Position numbers and translations under genes: made by a program. A stretch of DNA of 64,000 nucleotides from Antedon bifida. Lineage: Eukaryota > Echinodermata > Crinoidea > Comatulida > Antedonidae. The stretch is from the NCBI GenBank assembly GCA_963402885.1, contig OY727098.1, positions 16,168,717 through 16,232,716 on the forward strand. The letters are read 5' to 3'. The notes beneath the pieces are model-generated. The model had not been told where the DNA came from, did no database searches, and was given only the letters and a program-made list of their open reading frames with translations. Of the stretch, positions 25,701 to 39,200 are shown one piece after another; the first letter of the stretch is position 1, and each line of letters begins with the position of its first letter.

Positions 25701-26443
25701 GTAAGTTAGATATTTAAAAGTAGATAAATACGGACATTTCTTAGAAGCAGACGGTAATTCTTATCTAATTTTGTAGGGCTTATAATGATTATTCTAGGCT
25801 TAGGCCTAGGCTAGCCTTCCTTTTTTATTAGCTTGATGAGAGGGAACGTGTCTGTGATCGATCGTGCCTGCCGCCTAGCCTATATATTGGCCTACTAGCT
25901 AGGCCTAGCTAGTGACGGGTGGTGAGGGCGGTGCTCTTTGTGTTGTACAGACTGAATGGTTCTGTCTCAGACGTTCCAACCCTCAAGTTAACTATTTTTG
26001 GGAGGTTTACAAATTAGGTTGTTAAAAAATTGGACAGTTTTAAATAAAGTGCTAGTTTGAGCTATTAATTACTTCAAATTTCTATTCATAAAAGACGTAG
26101 GCCTAGTTGAAGTTTACACTACAGTTCGACTTAATGAATTGAAGTTGAGCTTTTAGTCAAGTTTCACAAGTCTGGGTAATAAGGGCTATAAATTGGCCAT
26201 TATGGTAAGAGAGTATTTGATCAGCAGACACAATTTATTACTTTCCCTTTTGTTACAACAACACTTTTTTCACATCAGGACTATACAACAGTGAGTTTCA
26301 AAGATAGGTCATTAGGTCTGTTGTATTTTTTATTGCTGATCATTTGTTGTTGTTGTTGTTAGTTCCAAATTGATCACGAATGTAAATATTATGTATGTAT
26401 TGTTTTGCTTGTGCTTTTCTGCCAAGAAAACAATTATCATTAT

Positions 26444-26494
26444 ACTATGTATGAATGACTTTAATAAATCGAATCTGAATCTGAATCTGAATCT
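26444..26494 (+). repeat. 3' tail of a non-LTR retroelement with (GAATCT)n repeats
   Basis: A stretch reading tttaataaatcgaatctga with four tandem gaatct units looks like the microsatellite 3' end of a LINE or SINE. The element body to the left is not recognisable. It lies in the putative 5'-UTR intron of GBF1. Confidence 0.4.
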
Positions 26495-27194
26495 ACATGA
26501 AAATTAATTTCAATCGTATATTATTGGAACAAGTTCAGTATTAATTTAACAGTAACAAGTAATTTTGATTAACAACAAACAAAAACAAGGAACCATGGCG
26601 ATCAGTAACTTTCATATTTTCTAGGCCTCCAACAAAGTATGATTGCAACGAACCACATACTTCATATCGTGACCAGAAAGTGCTAATGTAGGCCCCTAAA
26701 CATTCCATTGCGTGGTGAATTTCCGCATCTTCCATTGTCGCTAAGACGTGATGTAGTTCAACTTGCTGTGAAGAAAATAATGTCATTTGTATACGGTTGT
26801 AAATAACCATTAGCAGCATTATAACACTTAGCAATGGATATCGAATTAAGCTAATATAAAAATAGATATTTCATTCTTCAATATCTGGCCAATATAACAA
26901 ATCAGTAACTGTTACGTTTTTCATAAACATCGTTTAAAAACCATTTAGTCACCGATTTAGCCTGCCCCCTCGAGGACTAAAAAAAATTGATCAATAGTCG
27001 TCTCTATTTATTTTAGGCTGATCTGATTTAGTCGCCAATTTAGTTTGGTTTATCAATTAAAATGACATCATTTTTAAAGTTTTAGCTCGAACTACGACTA
27101 AATCCGGTTTAAGAATATGGACTTTTGTAGTTCATGGCATTTTAATAGTTAATAGCTGGTTAATTAAATTACAATTTCTTCTCTCTTTAGAAAC

Positions 27195-27227
27195 ATGGAT
27201 GGTATTATAAAAGCAGATTCTGTTTAA
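27195..27227 (+). promoter_or_regulatory. Short upstream ORF in the GBF1 leader
   Basis: Just after the acceptor at 27190 an ATG in fair context (aaacatgg) opens a 10-codon frame (MDGIIKADSV) ending in TAA, 60 nt before the GBF1 start at 27288. If the exon begins at 27191 this uORF is in the mRNA and could lower initiation at the main start. Confidence 0.4.
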
Positions 27228-27287
27228 AAACAAAACTTTTCTGAAGTTAAATTTGAATGAAGAGAATTACACATATACAACTTTAAG

Positions 27288-30200
27288 ATGAGTGACAAAA
27301 TAATGCAACCCAAAAATGGAGTTTATATTATTCAAGGCGAAATGTTATTGGTTGTCACAGCAATGCGTAGGACCTCAAGATGGAACACCCATATTCCACA
27401 GGTAAATAATACAAATTATATAATTGGATATGAAAATACTGTATCTAGACAGTGTACATCCATTTTTCCTGGAATTTGCAATGTAAAATGTGTATATTAT
27501 AAAAGTACATTCATTATATAATATACTGTAGTTAAATTGTATATTATATAATGAATTTACTTTTATAGTATACTGTAGTTAGATTGAAAAGTACTGCTTT
27601 ACCACGTTGAAGCACCGGTTCTCGTCAGATCACCAATGTTAAGCAACGTTGGGCCTGGCTGAGGCTTGGATTGGAGACCATCTGGGAATATCAGGTGCTG
27701 TATATGGAGCTGGGGTCCCATTAGGCATTTGAAATCAGCACTGCTGACTCTTATGGTAGCCCTTGCATCTAGTATCTGCCTCAGACGTATTGGCCATTGC
27801 CTTTCCTCTGGTGAAGGCGGGCACTAGACGAGAGAAGCCCTTGATCAATATTAGGACCAATCAAGGTGCTTTAAACAGTCCTGGCTTAGTCATCATTCAG
27901 ATAAATGTAAGACTAAAAATGATGCTGTTGTTCGCGACAGACGTCGTATGCATAGTCTATTGACTAACTGACGCACATTTTTTTTTTATAGGAGGAAGAA
28001 CAAGATCCATTGATAGCTGGCTTCTCACAACTAAAAGATCTGCTCAACTCTATTTCAGGTATGCTTATGCTTATTTGTATTCATTTATTTATCAACAATT
28101 TGGCAAATTGTCCTATGTGTAAACCATGGGTTAATATCTTTATTTGAGGAGAAAAGTGTTTGCCAGGTTTATCTAGGTAACTATTGAGTTGAATTAATTA
28201 TTGAATTAAATTCTATGAATTTATCAATTGAAGTAAATATATATAAATTGAAAATGCAATGAATTTCTTCAGTGCAAAGCGAAGAATAGGAAATATATTG
28301 ATTGTATTGTTCATCAGTTTGATAATTGTGATATTGTAGTTGTATTTCTTTCATACAGCCTCATGGATTGTTGTGAACGAGCCTCCATTTTAAAATTTAA
28401 AGATTTTGTTATTATATTGATTTTTGATTGATGTTTTAATAAAGTATAGGAATTAGAATGAATTAAAATTATCCTCATAAAATTTGAATGACCAAATAAG
28501 GTTTGCTACTGTAGGCCTACTGGTATACAATAAACAATGAAATGAATGATTCTAAAGCTATGTTTACTTCATCAAATATAGTTAGTGATATAATCGTGTC
28601 CATATATGGGCACATCACATGTTTTTATCACATATAGTTCGATAGTGTAGACATATCTTAAGTATATTTTGTGGTTAAATAGAAACTGACTGATGCCTTA
28701 AAAAACAACGATGTGAAATATTGATATTATTATCACAGTTGCTAGGTCAAACATTTTGTCAATCTGTTTATATTTGTCATGGTTCAGTGGATAATGCAAT
28801 TAAGGATACTAATTATCGATATCATTTGCTTCAAGTGTTTTCTCATTTAAATCTAGTGGCTGTCATTTAACAATTTATCTCAATTTATCCTCTCATACCA
28901 AATGTTACAATTTACATAGAAATCAGTGCATTTTCCTGAGGGTATTGTTACTTTGGACTTATGTACTATAGTTATACAGTACTGTACATACTCAAGAATG
29001 CATTTTAAACAAAAATGTAGAATAGATATAGGATTCGTTTAAATTGGATGATGGGTTTGGTTGAATGTTTTTATGGAATCTTCTTATGGGCTGTTTAATT
29101 AAGAAAAATAATAATAATAATAATAATAATACAGTTTATTAACCTGGAACCAAGTCTTCTAGATTGAAAATAATGATTAGTGTAGAAAAATTAACATTTC
29201 ATCATATTACATCCATTATTGTGTTACAAACAGTAAATATATGATATCCAATCAGTCGGTTAAGTAATAGAAATCTTTATTCAAGATCAAGACTGGACTA
29301 AAACCCAGTAAGACGGACTAAATGACTTGCTAAGATTGAAGTATTTAAACTAACTCTAGAATACAATTTTTTTTAAAGACAGTAGATAAAATTTAGAATG
29401 TTTTGTTAATGACATTGTCACTAATGACTGCAGAGCACTGACTGCAGAGCACTGAGCTAGAGCAATTAGGTTCATTTAAATGTAATGACCTTTGCTATTT
29501 CCACCAGCTTTGGTTGCAGACTTGCTATACGTACACACTGTTCATTCAGCATGAAACCGATGTAAATAAATTAAAAGCAAACAGTATGGATCTGTTTGAA
29601 TTACTAGCTAGTGTACTATAAAATTATTTGGTTAAAAATAGTAATATAGAAAATATTGTTTTAAACGTTTTACATTTGTTTATAATTCATTATTTTTTAA
29701 ATTTGACACTATGTATTTGTATATTATTATTTGTACTATTATACACCTTTTAAATGTCACCTAGCATACAGTGTAGTTTAATTTTCTTTTGATAAATCAG
29801 GCAATTAAAATCTTATTTATAAATATTAATAATCTGTGTGTTTAACTTGATTGATACAACAGCAGAGCAAGATAGATCTAATTTAACTTTATTTATCTAA
29901 TTAAATATTATATTAAATTCTATCAGTTATGTCCAGAAGATGCCACAAGAGAGATAATAAAATATTTTATAAAGTAGTATAGTTAAGATTTGTGAGAATA
30001 TTGAATAGTTGAAAAAACTCCCTCTTTATTTAACATAACATAATATTATTGATTCAAGAAATTGTATAGAATCACTCAATGAACATATATAAAAAGGAAA
30101 ATGATTACAAGGTTATTCAATTTCATCATCTACAGGAGATAAATTGTATAAGAATACGATATTGGGTGAAATTATTTTTTGTATTGATTTCTAACATTTA

Positions 30201-33200
30201 AATAATGGAAATGGTTTTGAATACAAATTTATTTGTATTGATTTCAGTGTCTTATTTTCTGATATTACATCCATAGATTTTCAGAAATACAATACCTCAT
30301 GATTGAAATGCTGATAGTAAATGATTAGGCTACATATAAATGCATGCTAAAGTATGTTTATCTGTGTGTGTGGGAGTACTATCAAGTGTTGTTCCATCCA
30401 AACTAATTGTCATCTGAATCCACCAGTGGTCTAGTGGTTGGGTGCCCATAAGAGCCAAGTGTGATTCTTAGTTGTGGGCAACTTGCTAATATTCTTAATT
30501 ATAAATTATACTATGTACTGTATTTAATTAATTTACAGCTAAGAACTTGAGAGTTTTATGTCCTCCCATTAAAGTTGATAGTATATATAGTGCTGATGCA
30601 TATTTAATCTAATTGTACCGTTTGCACTAAATTTATTAATGTAATAAATTAGTAATCATGAAATCATGTATGGCACTTAAGAACAGAATAAATTAGTTAG
30701 ATTGTTGAAAATTATAATTGTTTTCTATTCTATCTTTTGTATCAAATTTAATGTTAGTAATGTTATTTTCTATAATTATATTATGTATATAATTTGTTCT
30801 GTACGTTATACTGTATGTTCAATATAATAGTAATCATTTCATTATTTTTATGATAGATGTCAGTTATTTATTATGAATTATGACTTATCAAGGCAAAAAC
30901 TCAATTTGCACACCTAGTATACAGAATGACTGCAAAATGAAAAATCTTTATTACTTGATAAAATTGCCATACATTTTTAAAATTTTATCTTACAGATTTA
31001 TCTGATATTGAACCAAACAATTTTCTAAGTCCATTTCTTGATGTGATTCGGTCAGAAGACACAACTGGACCTATCACTGGCCTTGCACTCTCGTCGGTCA
31101 ATAAATTTCTGTCCTATGGACTTTTAGGTAAGGTCATTCTATATCATTTTCATTGACATACTGACTGGCCAACTCCTATCCTTTACATCCAGGTAAGCCA
31201 ATAACTATTGACTGTATAATATTATAAATAGGGGTGTGATTTTTAAATTTTTCAAGTTTCAATGATGATTGAAATAAAATCACTGGTTAGATCATATGAT
31301 ATGATATATACCTATTCCTAATTATCAGTATTATTTCCAGAAAAGCACTTGTAACAATATCCATAAAAAAGTCTTCTAATTGCATAATTCTCATTACACA
31401 GATCCTGCAATTGATGGTACTGCAGCTGGAATAGAGAACATTGCTGATGCTGTCACACATGCTCGGTTTGTTGGTACAGATCCAGGCTCGGATGAGGTTG
31501 TATTGATGAAGATCTTACAGGTAATAGGAAGCTTTCAATTTGTGATGGCCTAGGAATTTTGACCGTTTACAGGTTCAGGTGATGGCCCACACAATATATG
31601 TAGGACCTAGGTTGTTAAAAGTTATTTAATGACAATTCAGGTGTGATAAAATATTTTTTTTTTAAATTTAAACGGTATAAAAAGACTCAAAATACAACTT
31701 ATAGTTGAAATGAAGAGCTACATAGGAAAATGATAATTAACATAAAACCAAGTTTAACAAAGAAAAAACACATTAAGGCCTATGATACAGTAATTAATTA
31801 ATTTAAACTTAAAATTACTCTAAAAATACATACACATTTTACAAATTTACAATAGACCATGTTAAAATATTATGATGAAAATAAGTTTGTACTGTAGATA
31901 TTTTATCAGAACAATTCTGTCAATGTGTCAAGCATTATTTCAGTTGATGACTTCAGATATTATGTTTTTTTTTTATAATTTGTTTTTAGGTTTTGAGAAC
32001 ACTTTTACTCACTCCAGTTGGTTGTCACCTAACCAATGAATCTGTCTGTGAAATTATGCAGTCTTGTTTTAGGATATGTTTTGAAATGCGGCTAAGTGGT
32101 AAAGAAATTATTCTCTTTAGATTTTTTATGTTGAAGTTGAGTAATCTTATTAAAAGACCATTTTCTATCATTGTGTTTAAGAAAATGTGATTTTATTGAA
32201 ATTCTTTTACAGAGTTGCTACGTCGTTCAGCTGAGCAGACACTAGTTGATATGGTACAGCTTCTCTTCTCAAGACTGCCACAGTTTAAAGAGGAGAAGAT
32301 TGCAGGAATGAGAAAGGTTTACTTTTGTTCTTTTATCAATGAAAACATTTTGCATTGTTTATTTATGAATGTATAACTTGTGTGTTTAATACATATGGTT
32401 GTCTTTACTTAGTTGCTCAATAATACCTTAAACAGATAACTTGACATTACATTGATTTTGTTCTGCAGCTCAAAATGAGAGCTGGTGGGATTGCTGATTC
32501 CAGGCGGAAAAAATCTAAACAATCCCCAAAAAATCGGCAAAGAAAAGAAAAACAGCCATCCTCTACCACTCTACAAGAGGAACGAGAGTCCACTGCCACT
32601 AGTGGTCAGCCCTCTCCAGCAGTCAGTGACAACAACATCGCCTCGGAACCTGAAGAGCAAGAGCTTCTCTCCGAACCAAGACAGTTGGAGGAAAGACTGC
32701 AGAGTTCTGATTGTGAAGGAGATGGCCGTGAAGTAGTGTCAATTGATGACTGTGTGGCAACACCTGATGGAGTCCCAAGTGAACACGGTGTGGTGTCACT
32801 TACAGGAAGTCAAGGTATGGAAGATGGCACTGAAAGAAGGAGTTTTGTCAATGAAGACGGCATAGACAGAAAGGTAGGTATTTTCCCTTATATGAAAACT
32901 ATTATCCCATGCTAATCCCACTTTGCAAAATCCATTGTTAATGTAATCAGAATATTACCTTCTACTTTTCACCAAATTTCATACCCATTGACTACACGGT
33001 CATATACAGTAATTACAAATCCTAGATCAAGATTACATTGTGCCGAGGTCTAGCAAAACAATAGTTTGACTTGTACGATTTTCACATCTGCAAAATGTAA
33101 CAACTTGTAACAAGGTTTGCATAGTGTTTTTGTTTCAAGATGTCCCAAGTTGTTACTGCGCTGGCATGTATTGCCCTGGTATTAAACTGACCAATCACAG

Positions 33201-36200
33201 TACTAATCAAATACCGCGCATCAGACCTGGTTTTAAGTTGTAACAATTTATTAAGTTATGAAAAGGGTATAAGATGACATGCATGTATATTCTTTAATCC
33301 AAATAAAATCTTCTTGATAGAAGGAAGAGGATGCAAACTATGATTCTGAAAAGACGGAATCATTAGCAGATGGAATGGAAGATTCTGAATCAATCACAGA
33401 GCATTCCGATAGTGCTTCTGTACATGATTCTGACTATGTGAATCCACATGGAGTACGTTTTACCCCTCAGCAGAGGCCTAAGGATGGTAGGGTTACGTGT
33501 TGCTTTATTTTTGCCTTCATCTCATCTTCCTATACTGTGCTGAACCTCACTTGTGTATAGTCGCACTGTCTTGAAAATTTTAGGTTAATTAATAGTAGAA
33601 TATTAGATATTATAAAACAAAACAAAAGAGGTTGATTTATTATGTATACTTTCTCTGTCTCCATACACTCAGAAACTAAAAATCAGTATTACCACGATTG
33701 AGATTAAGTATTATTAAATTACCCTAAGGGGAAGCGATAAAAATATGCATAAATTACATTAAAATTAAATAAATAATAAAATGTTTTATTTTATAGGATC
33801 TGGTCCACTGATTCCATACGGACTTCCGTGTGTCAGAGAACTGTTTAGATTTCTCATTTCTCTTATTAACCCTTATGACAGGTAAGCAGAAATAAGATCA
33901 AAGATGATTCTCTGGTTTATTCTCTTATTCTATTCTTATAATTAATACAGTGGTACTGCAAAAGCCTTTTTTTCAAGAATTTATTCTAAATATTAAATTA
34001 TCTCCATTCAACATTCTAACAATGGTAGGGATTGCCGATTTTTGCATCCATCCAGTTTACAGAATACATAAACTTTATTGTGATTAAACGTATCTGAAAA
34101 AGTCACTAATACTATGTTGATGCTCCATGATATTGTTACTAGCTTGTATATAGATATAAAGGATGTTTTTGGTTTATGCATCTTAATCTCTATACACTAT
34201 CAAATAAAAACAAAAAAATGTGAAGTGCCCATATATGGACATGATGATGTCATATCACTACCATATTTGGGCATATCACTAACATATTTGGGCTCATCAC
34301 ATTTTTTGTTAAACTAGTTTGTGTAGTGTAGAAAGAGCTTTAAACCAACAGGGATGTTTTAATGTTTTACAATTTATGTTTACAGGCACAATACTGATGT
34401 TATGATTCATATGGGACTAAGTCTACTGACAATATCCTTAGAAACTGGCTGTGATCACATCAGTCATTTCTCTGTTCTTCTATCTCTTGTTAAGGATGAC
34501 ATGTGCAGGCATCTGTTTGCTGTAAGTATTGTATATTATTTAATTACTGTATCACATTTTGTCACCCTGAAAATCATTACACTATTACAAATAATGCATT
34601 TTTTTAAAGAGTGCTTCTTCCCAAGTTAAAATGTAGTAGAGACGTAGAGACGTAAATTTTCCGATGCACCTGTGACGTCACAGCAATTTACGCGTGCGGC
34701 GATATCCTTAATATCGCGATGGTTCTGAAATCATATGTACATCCCAAATACGTTGTTAAAATATGGTCCTCGGTCAAGTTGTCCTTTAAGGGGAGAGCTT
34801 TGGGAGCCAGCAAAGTGTCCCTAGGAGTTGGTTGTAATGTTTAGACAAATATTGCCCATGTTTGTTTCACAGGAAAGTGTCCCCTAAATAATGATATAAG
34901 TAAGTAAATAAGTCCCAAACCATGGGTTCTATACTGTAGTGTTATTTCGTTTATAGTACTGTAATACCTCTCAAGGTATCAACTTTAGGTAGTATTAAGA
35001 TATATATTTTTATATACTTTATGGTGAGCAAGAATGAACAAATCTTTCTACACAAACTTTATTGCTATATTTAAACAAAATCTAAATATTTATTTACAGC
35101 TTCTTCAGGCTGATCGTCTTTCTCTGTTTGCTTCATCTGTGCGTGTGTGTTTCCTTCTTTTTGAATCCATGCGAACTCATCTTAAGTTTCAACTAGAGAT
35201 GTACCTATTGAAGCTTGTAGAACTTATTGTATCAGAATCACCTAAAATTATGTATGAACAACGTGAGATGGCACTGGATGCTATTGTACAGGTACTGTAT
35301 ACCAATTCTTATTTGTTGTAGACTTTAAATTTACCATTTATTTTGCAGAATTTTAATGATTCTTCCATGTTCGACACCCTTCAGTTAACGTTTTTCATTG
35401 TATCTAAAGTTTTTCGTAATGCTTGCGCATAAGCAGATCAATTAATTTACAAAGTGGGCAGATCTTGTGCATTGCATGTTGGGAAATAGCGTTAAAGTTA
35501 ACAAAAAACTCCCTAATATTGAGGTATTTTATTAAGAATAAAACAACTAAAATTTACATAACAGAAGGCAACCAAAGGCAGATAGATTGCTGAAAGTGCA
35601 ATATTAACAACTTATTAAAATGATAAAAGGCAATATAAAAGTTTAAATAATACATCAAGATTGGTTCAAAAGAACACTAATCTAAGCTGCGTTCACACAT
35701 ATATTTTAATATTACATTTTAAAAATGATATAGTAGTACAATAACAATAAAGTGTCTAAGTAAGTAAAGTAAATATAAATGATTTAATCACTCCAGCAAT
35801 GTATGTTTTATCACTGTTCGCTGTTTTGTTCTTTTAGTTGTGGAGGATACCTTCTCTAGTAGCTGAGTTGTATTTAAATTATGACTGTGATATTTATTGT
35901 ACTAATTTATTTGAAGATCTGACCAAGTTACTTTCAAAGGTAAGTTTTTATACAGATTGGGTTGCAGAGGTAATGGGTATTAAAATGGCTGGAAGGTTTT
36001 AACTACATTTCACCATGGAGTAGAGGAGCAGGTATCTTTAGTAATAGTATATTATCTACTAACAAATATTGTAATAATAATGAATAATAATCTTTTCAAT
36101 TTAATGATTTTTATTCAGAATGCATTCCCAGTGTCCGGATCATTATATACAACACACTTGTTATCTCTTGATGCATTGCTGGCCGTTATTGATGCCATTG

Positions 36201-39200
36201 AGGCAAACTGCCACCATAGAATATTAAGCACAATGGCAGCACAAAGTACAGAGCGAATAACATCAGAGTCGGGCATAGAGATACAGATACAAGACATGTC
36301 TACCAAACAAGAAGGTAAACAGTTATTACATTCAAAATAAATACAATTTAAAAGTGATTTGATTGTGGTGGAAAGTTGTGAGTTGTGGTGGATTTATGCT
36401 AATAATTTACTCCTATACTTTGCTTTGTTTAAAAATATTTCTATTCAATGCACCCCCCAATTTCTACTACATTATACTTTTTAATAAATCAAATAGTGTT
36501 AGAAGTTAATGCAAACACAAAAATTAGTTCATTTTTAAACACTATATATTACTATATTCACGCATCTTTTCTTACTGTAAAGGATAAACATTTACTTGGT
36601 ATAATAACTTGGTTCAGTAGATGATGCAGTATTAATAATAATACAGGCTCCCTGTGTGTAGCAGCGGTGACGTGACTGTTACATGTACATTCTGTAATGC
36701 TAATTTAATATAGGCTTATGCTATACAGTTCTCTCTTTTATGTCTTTAACACTACTTGTGCTTTGGGTGTAGGGCAATCAGGGGCTAACACTGATGGAAT
36801 GGCATCGGACAACAAGGGGTCACCAGGAGTACATGCTAATCCACCTACAACAGGCTATGCAATGGGACAGCTAATGACAGCTTCCTTACAAAGACAACCT
36901 AAGGATGGTAGGCTAATGCTATATATTTAAATACATTAACATTCCTAAATATGCAAGTACTGTAGTTATATATCTGCATTTAGCCATTTTCAAAAGTTAG
37001 TTTGAAAGTAATAAATTGTCAAATAATATGTGTATTTATTTCTATTAGAAGTGCATGTTTTATTTTTAGCACATTTTAATTTAACATTATCAGTAAGATA
37101 TTGGTATTACTGTAGTGATCATTTGTATTGTATGTTTTTTTTTTTGGGAAGAAGTAAATGTAAACATTTTATTATTGACAGGTAAACTAAATGTTGAGAA
37201 TGAGCGACTTGAAGGTAGTCCGTGCAGACGATGTACTCGATTCCCACCTTCACCAGGACTACCAGCACCAGAAGACCTTGTTAAAATTAAACATCGTAAA
37301 AAGGTAAACACCTACAGAGACCAGTATCAATTTGTAGTGAAATTTATCCGTGGTTGAGCTAATTTGGATGTAGATGACTTTAGCAGAGTCATAGAACACT
37401 GTCTATACTATATAATACAATAAAACAGGCATTTCGCTATTCATAATTCAAAATATTGGTAAGATTTTATACCCTGTATTCCCTCGGCAGCTTAGACCAG
37501 TCAAAGTGTTACGACTTAAAAACAGTAACATGCAGGATACGGTACATGCAAAAATAATAAACTAATGAATATTAATTACTACTAATTTCAGTACATTCCT
37601 TTATAGACATGATAACATTGATTACAAATTTATTTTTTCAGCTACTGCAAGCTGGTACAGATCAGTTCAACCAGAAGCCTTCAAAGGGAATTGCATTCTT
37701 ACAGGAAAATAACATTTTAAAGACACCTTTGGATCCGAAGGAAATGGCACAATTCCTCAAAGAAAATCCAAAACTAGATAAAAAACAAATAGGAGAGTAT
37801 GTTAGTAACAAAAAGAACACTAAAGTACTAGAAGCGTATATGAGGTAGGTACTACATATTTATACTTTCGGTCTTGTATATAACCCATTGTGTCTTATCA
37901 TATATCTTATCTGTATGGTTACATAGTAATTAACTAAACAAACAAATTAATGTGCTTGCATCCTTTTGAGTTAACTGCAAATCTAACTAATGTTTGTTTT
38001 GAACTAGACAATTTGCATTTGAAGATACACGTATTGATGAATCTCTTCGTATGTACCTTGAGGCGTTTCGATTACCCGGAGAAGCACCTGTCATCCAGAA
38101 TGTCTTAGAACATTTCTCAGATCATTGGCATGTAAGTCAATTCAAACTCTCAAGCTAATTGAAGGCTCATTTCATTAAGATTCATCTTATTAAATAATCA
38201 ATTAAATGCCTGTCTAGTTAAGTAATGACTTTTCCAATTAAAGATCAATCCAATATAGTATTCCAATTAAAGGCCCTGCCAATTAAACACTCCCTCCAAT
38301 TATACACTCCCTCCAATTAAAGATTTCCTTCAATTAAACAATCTAACCAAAGATCCCTCTAATTAAAGACCACTGCAATTAAACACCCTCCAATTAAAGA
38401 TCCCAATAATTAAAGACACTCCAAGTAAAGTGCGGTAATTAAACATCTTCTAATTAAAGACCCTTTTAATTAAGACTAGTTTTGTGTTCAGGATAATTAT
38501 TATCTTTTTACCATTCGATGGACTGTGTATCTTTATCTTTAAAAATCTATATTATTTTTACAACAGAAAAGTAATCATCAACCATTTGCAAATAATGATG
38601 CTGCATTTACCCTGGCATATGCTGTCATTATGCTAAACGTTGATCAACACAACCACAATGCAAAAAAGCAGAATATACCCATGACTGTAGCCGTAAGTAA
38701 ACAAACTTTATTTGTCATACTTCAAAAGCACCAATTTATAACCTGTGATACGTAAGTTACTATATGGGCCACATAAATAGTCAGGCTGGATGTGGGTAAT
38801 CAAAATAACCGACACATGATTCCCATCACTTTGAATTTTTGTCACCAACATTGTCATTGATTAATTAATGCCCGGCGCACACTAGAGCTATCGGCTGAGC
38901 CAACTGCATGAGTAACACTTGGCTCACTAAAATATTTGCCGCAAACTGTGATCGTGTTCTATCGGACGCACACTAAACGCCTTCAGTACGCGATTTTCTG
39001 ATTGGATAATTACTTACTACACTATACGGCACCCTCTGACATATTATAATAATAAATCAGAATATGTCATGCGCAGTGGAATTTTTTAGTGAGCTATCTG
39101 CTCACGTTCAGCGCACACTGTGAGGAAAATGTTACTCGTGCCCAAAAATATTAAACACGATAGATATTTTCCTCAGCGGCACACATGGCCGATTCTTCAC

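Noticed and set aside
26541-26834. 97-codon minus-strand open frame upstream of GBF1
   Set aside because: No homology recognised and no exon-like boundaries; it lies inside the putative GBF1 5'-UTR intron.
32485-32736. Second open frame overlapping GBF1 exon 7
   Set aside because: Shifted frame of a true exon; the exon's real frame matches the GBF1 linker and joins in phase on both sides.
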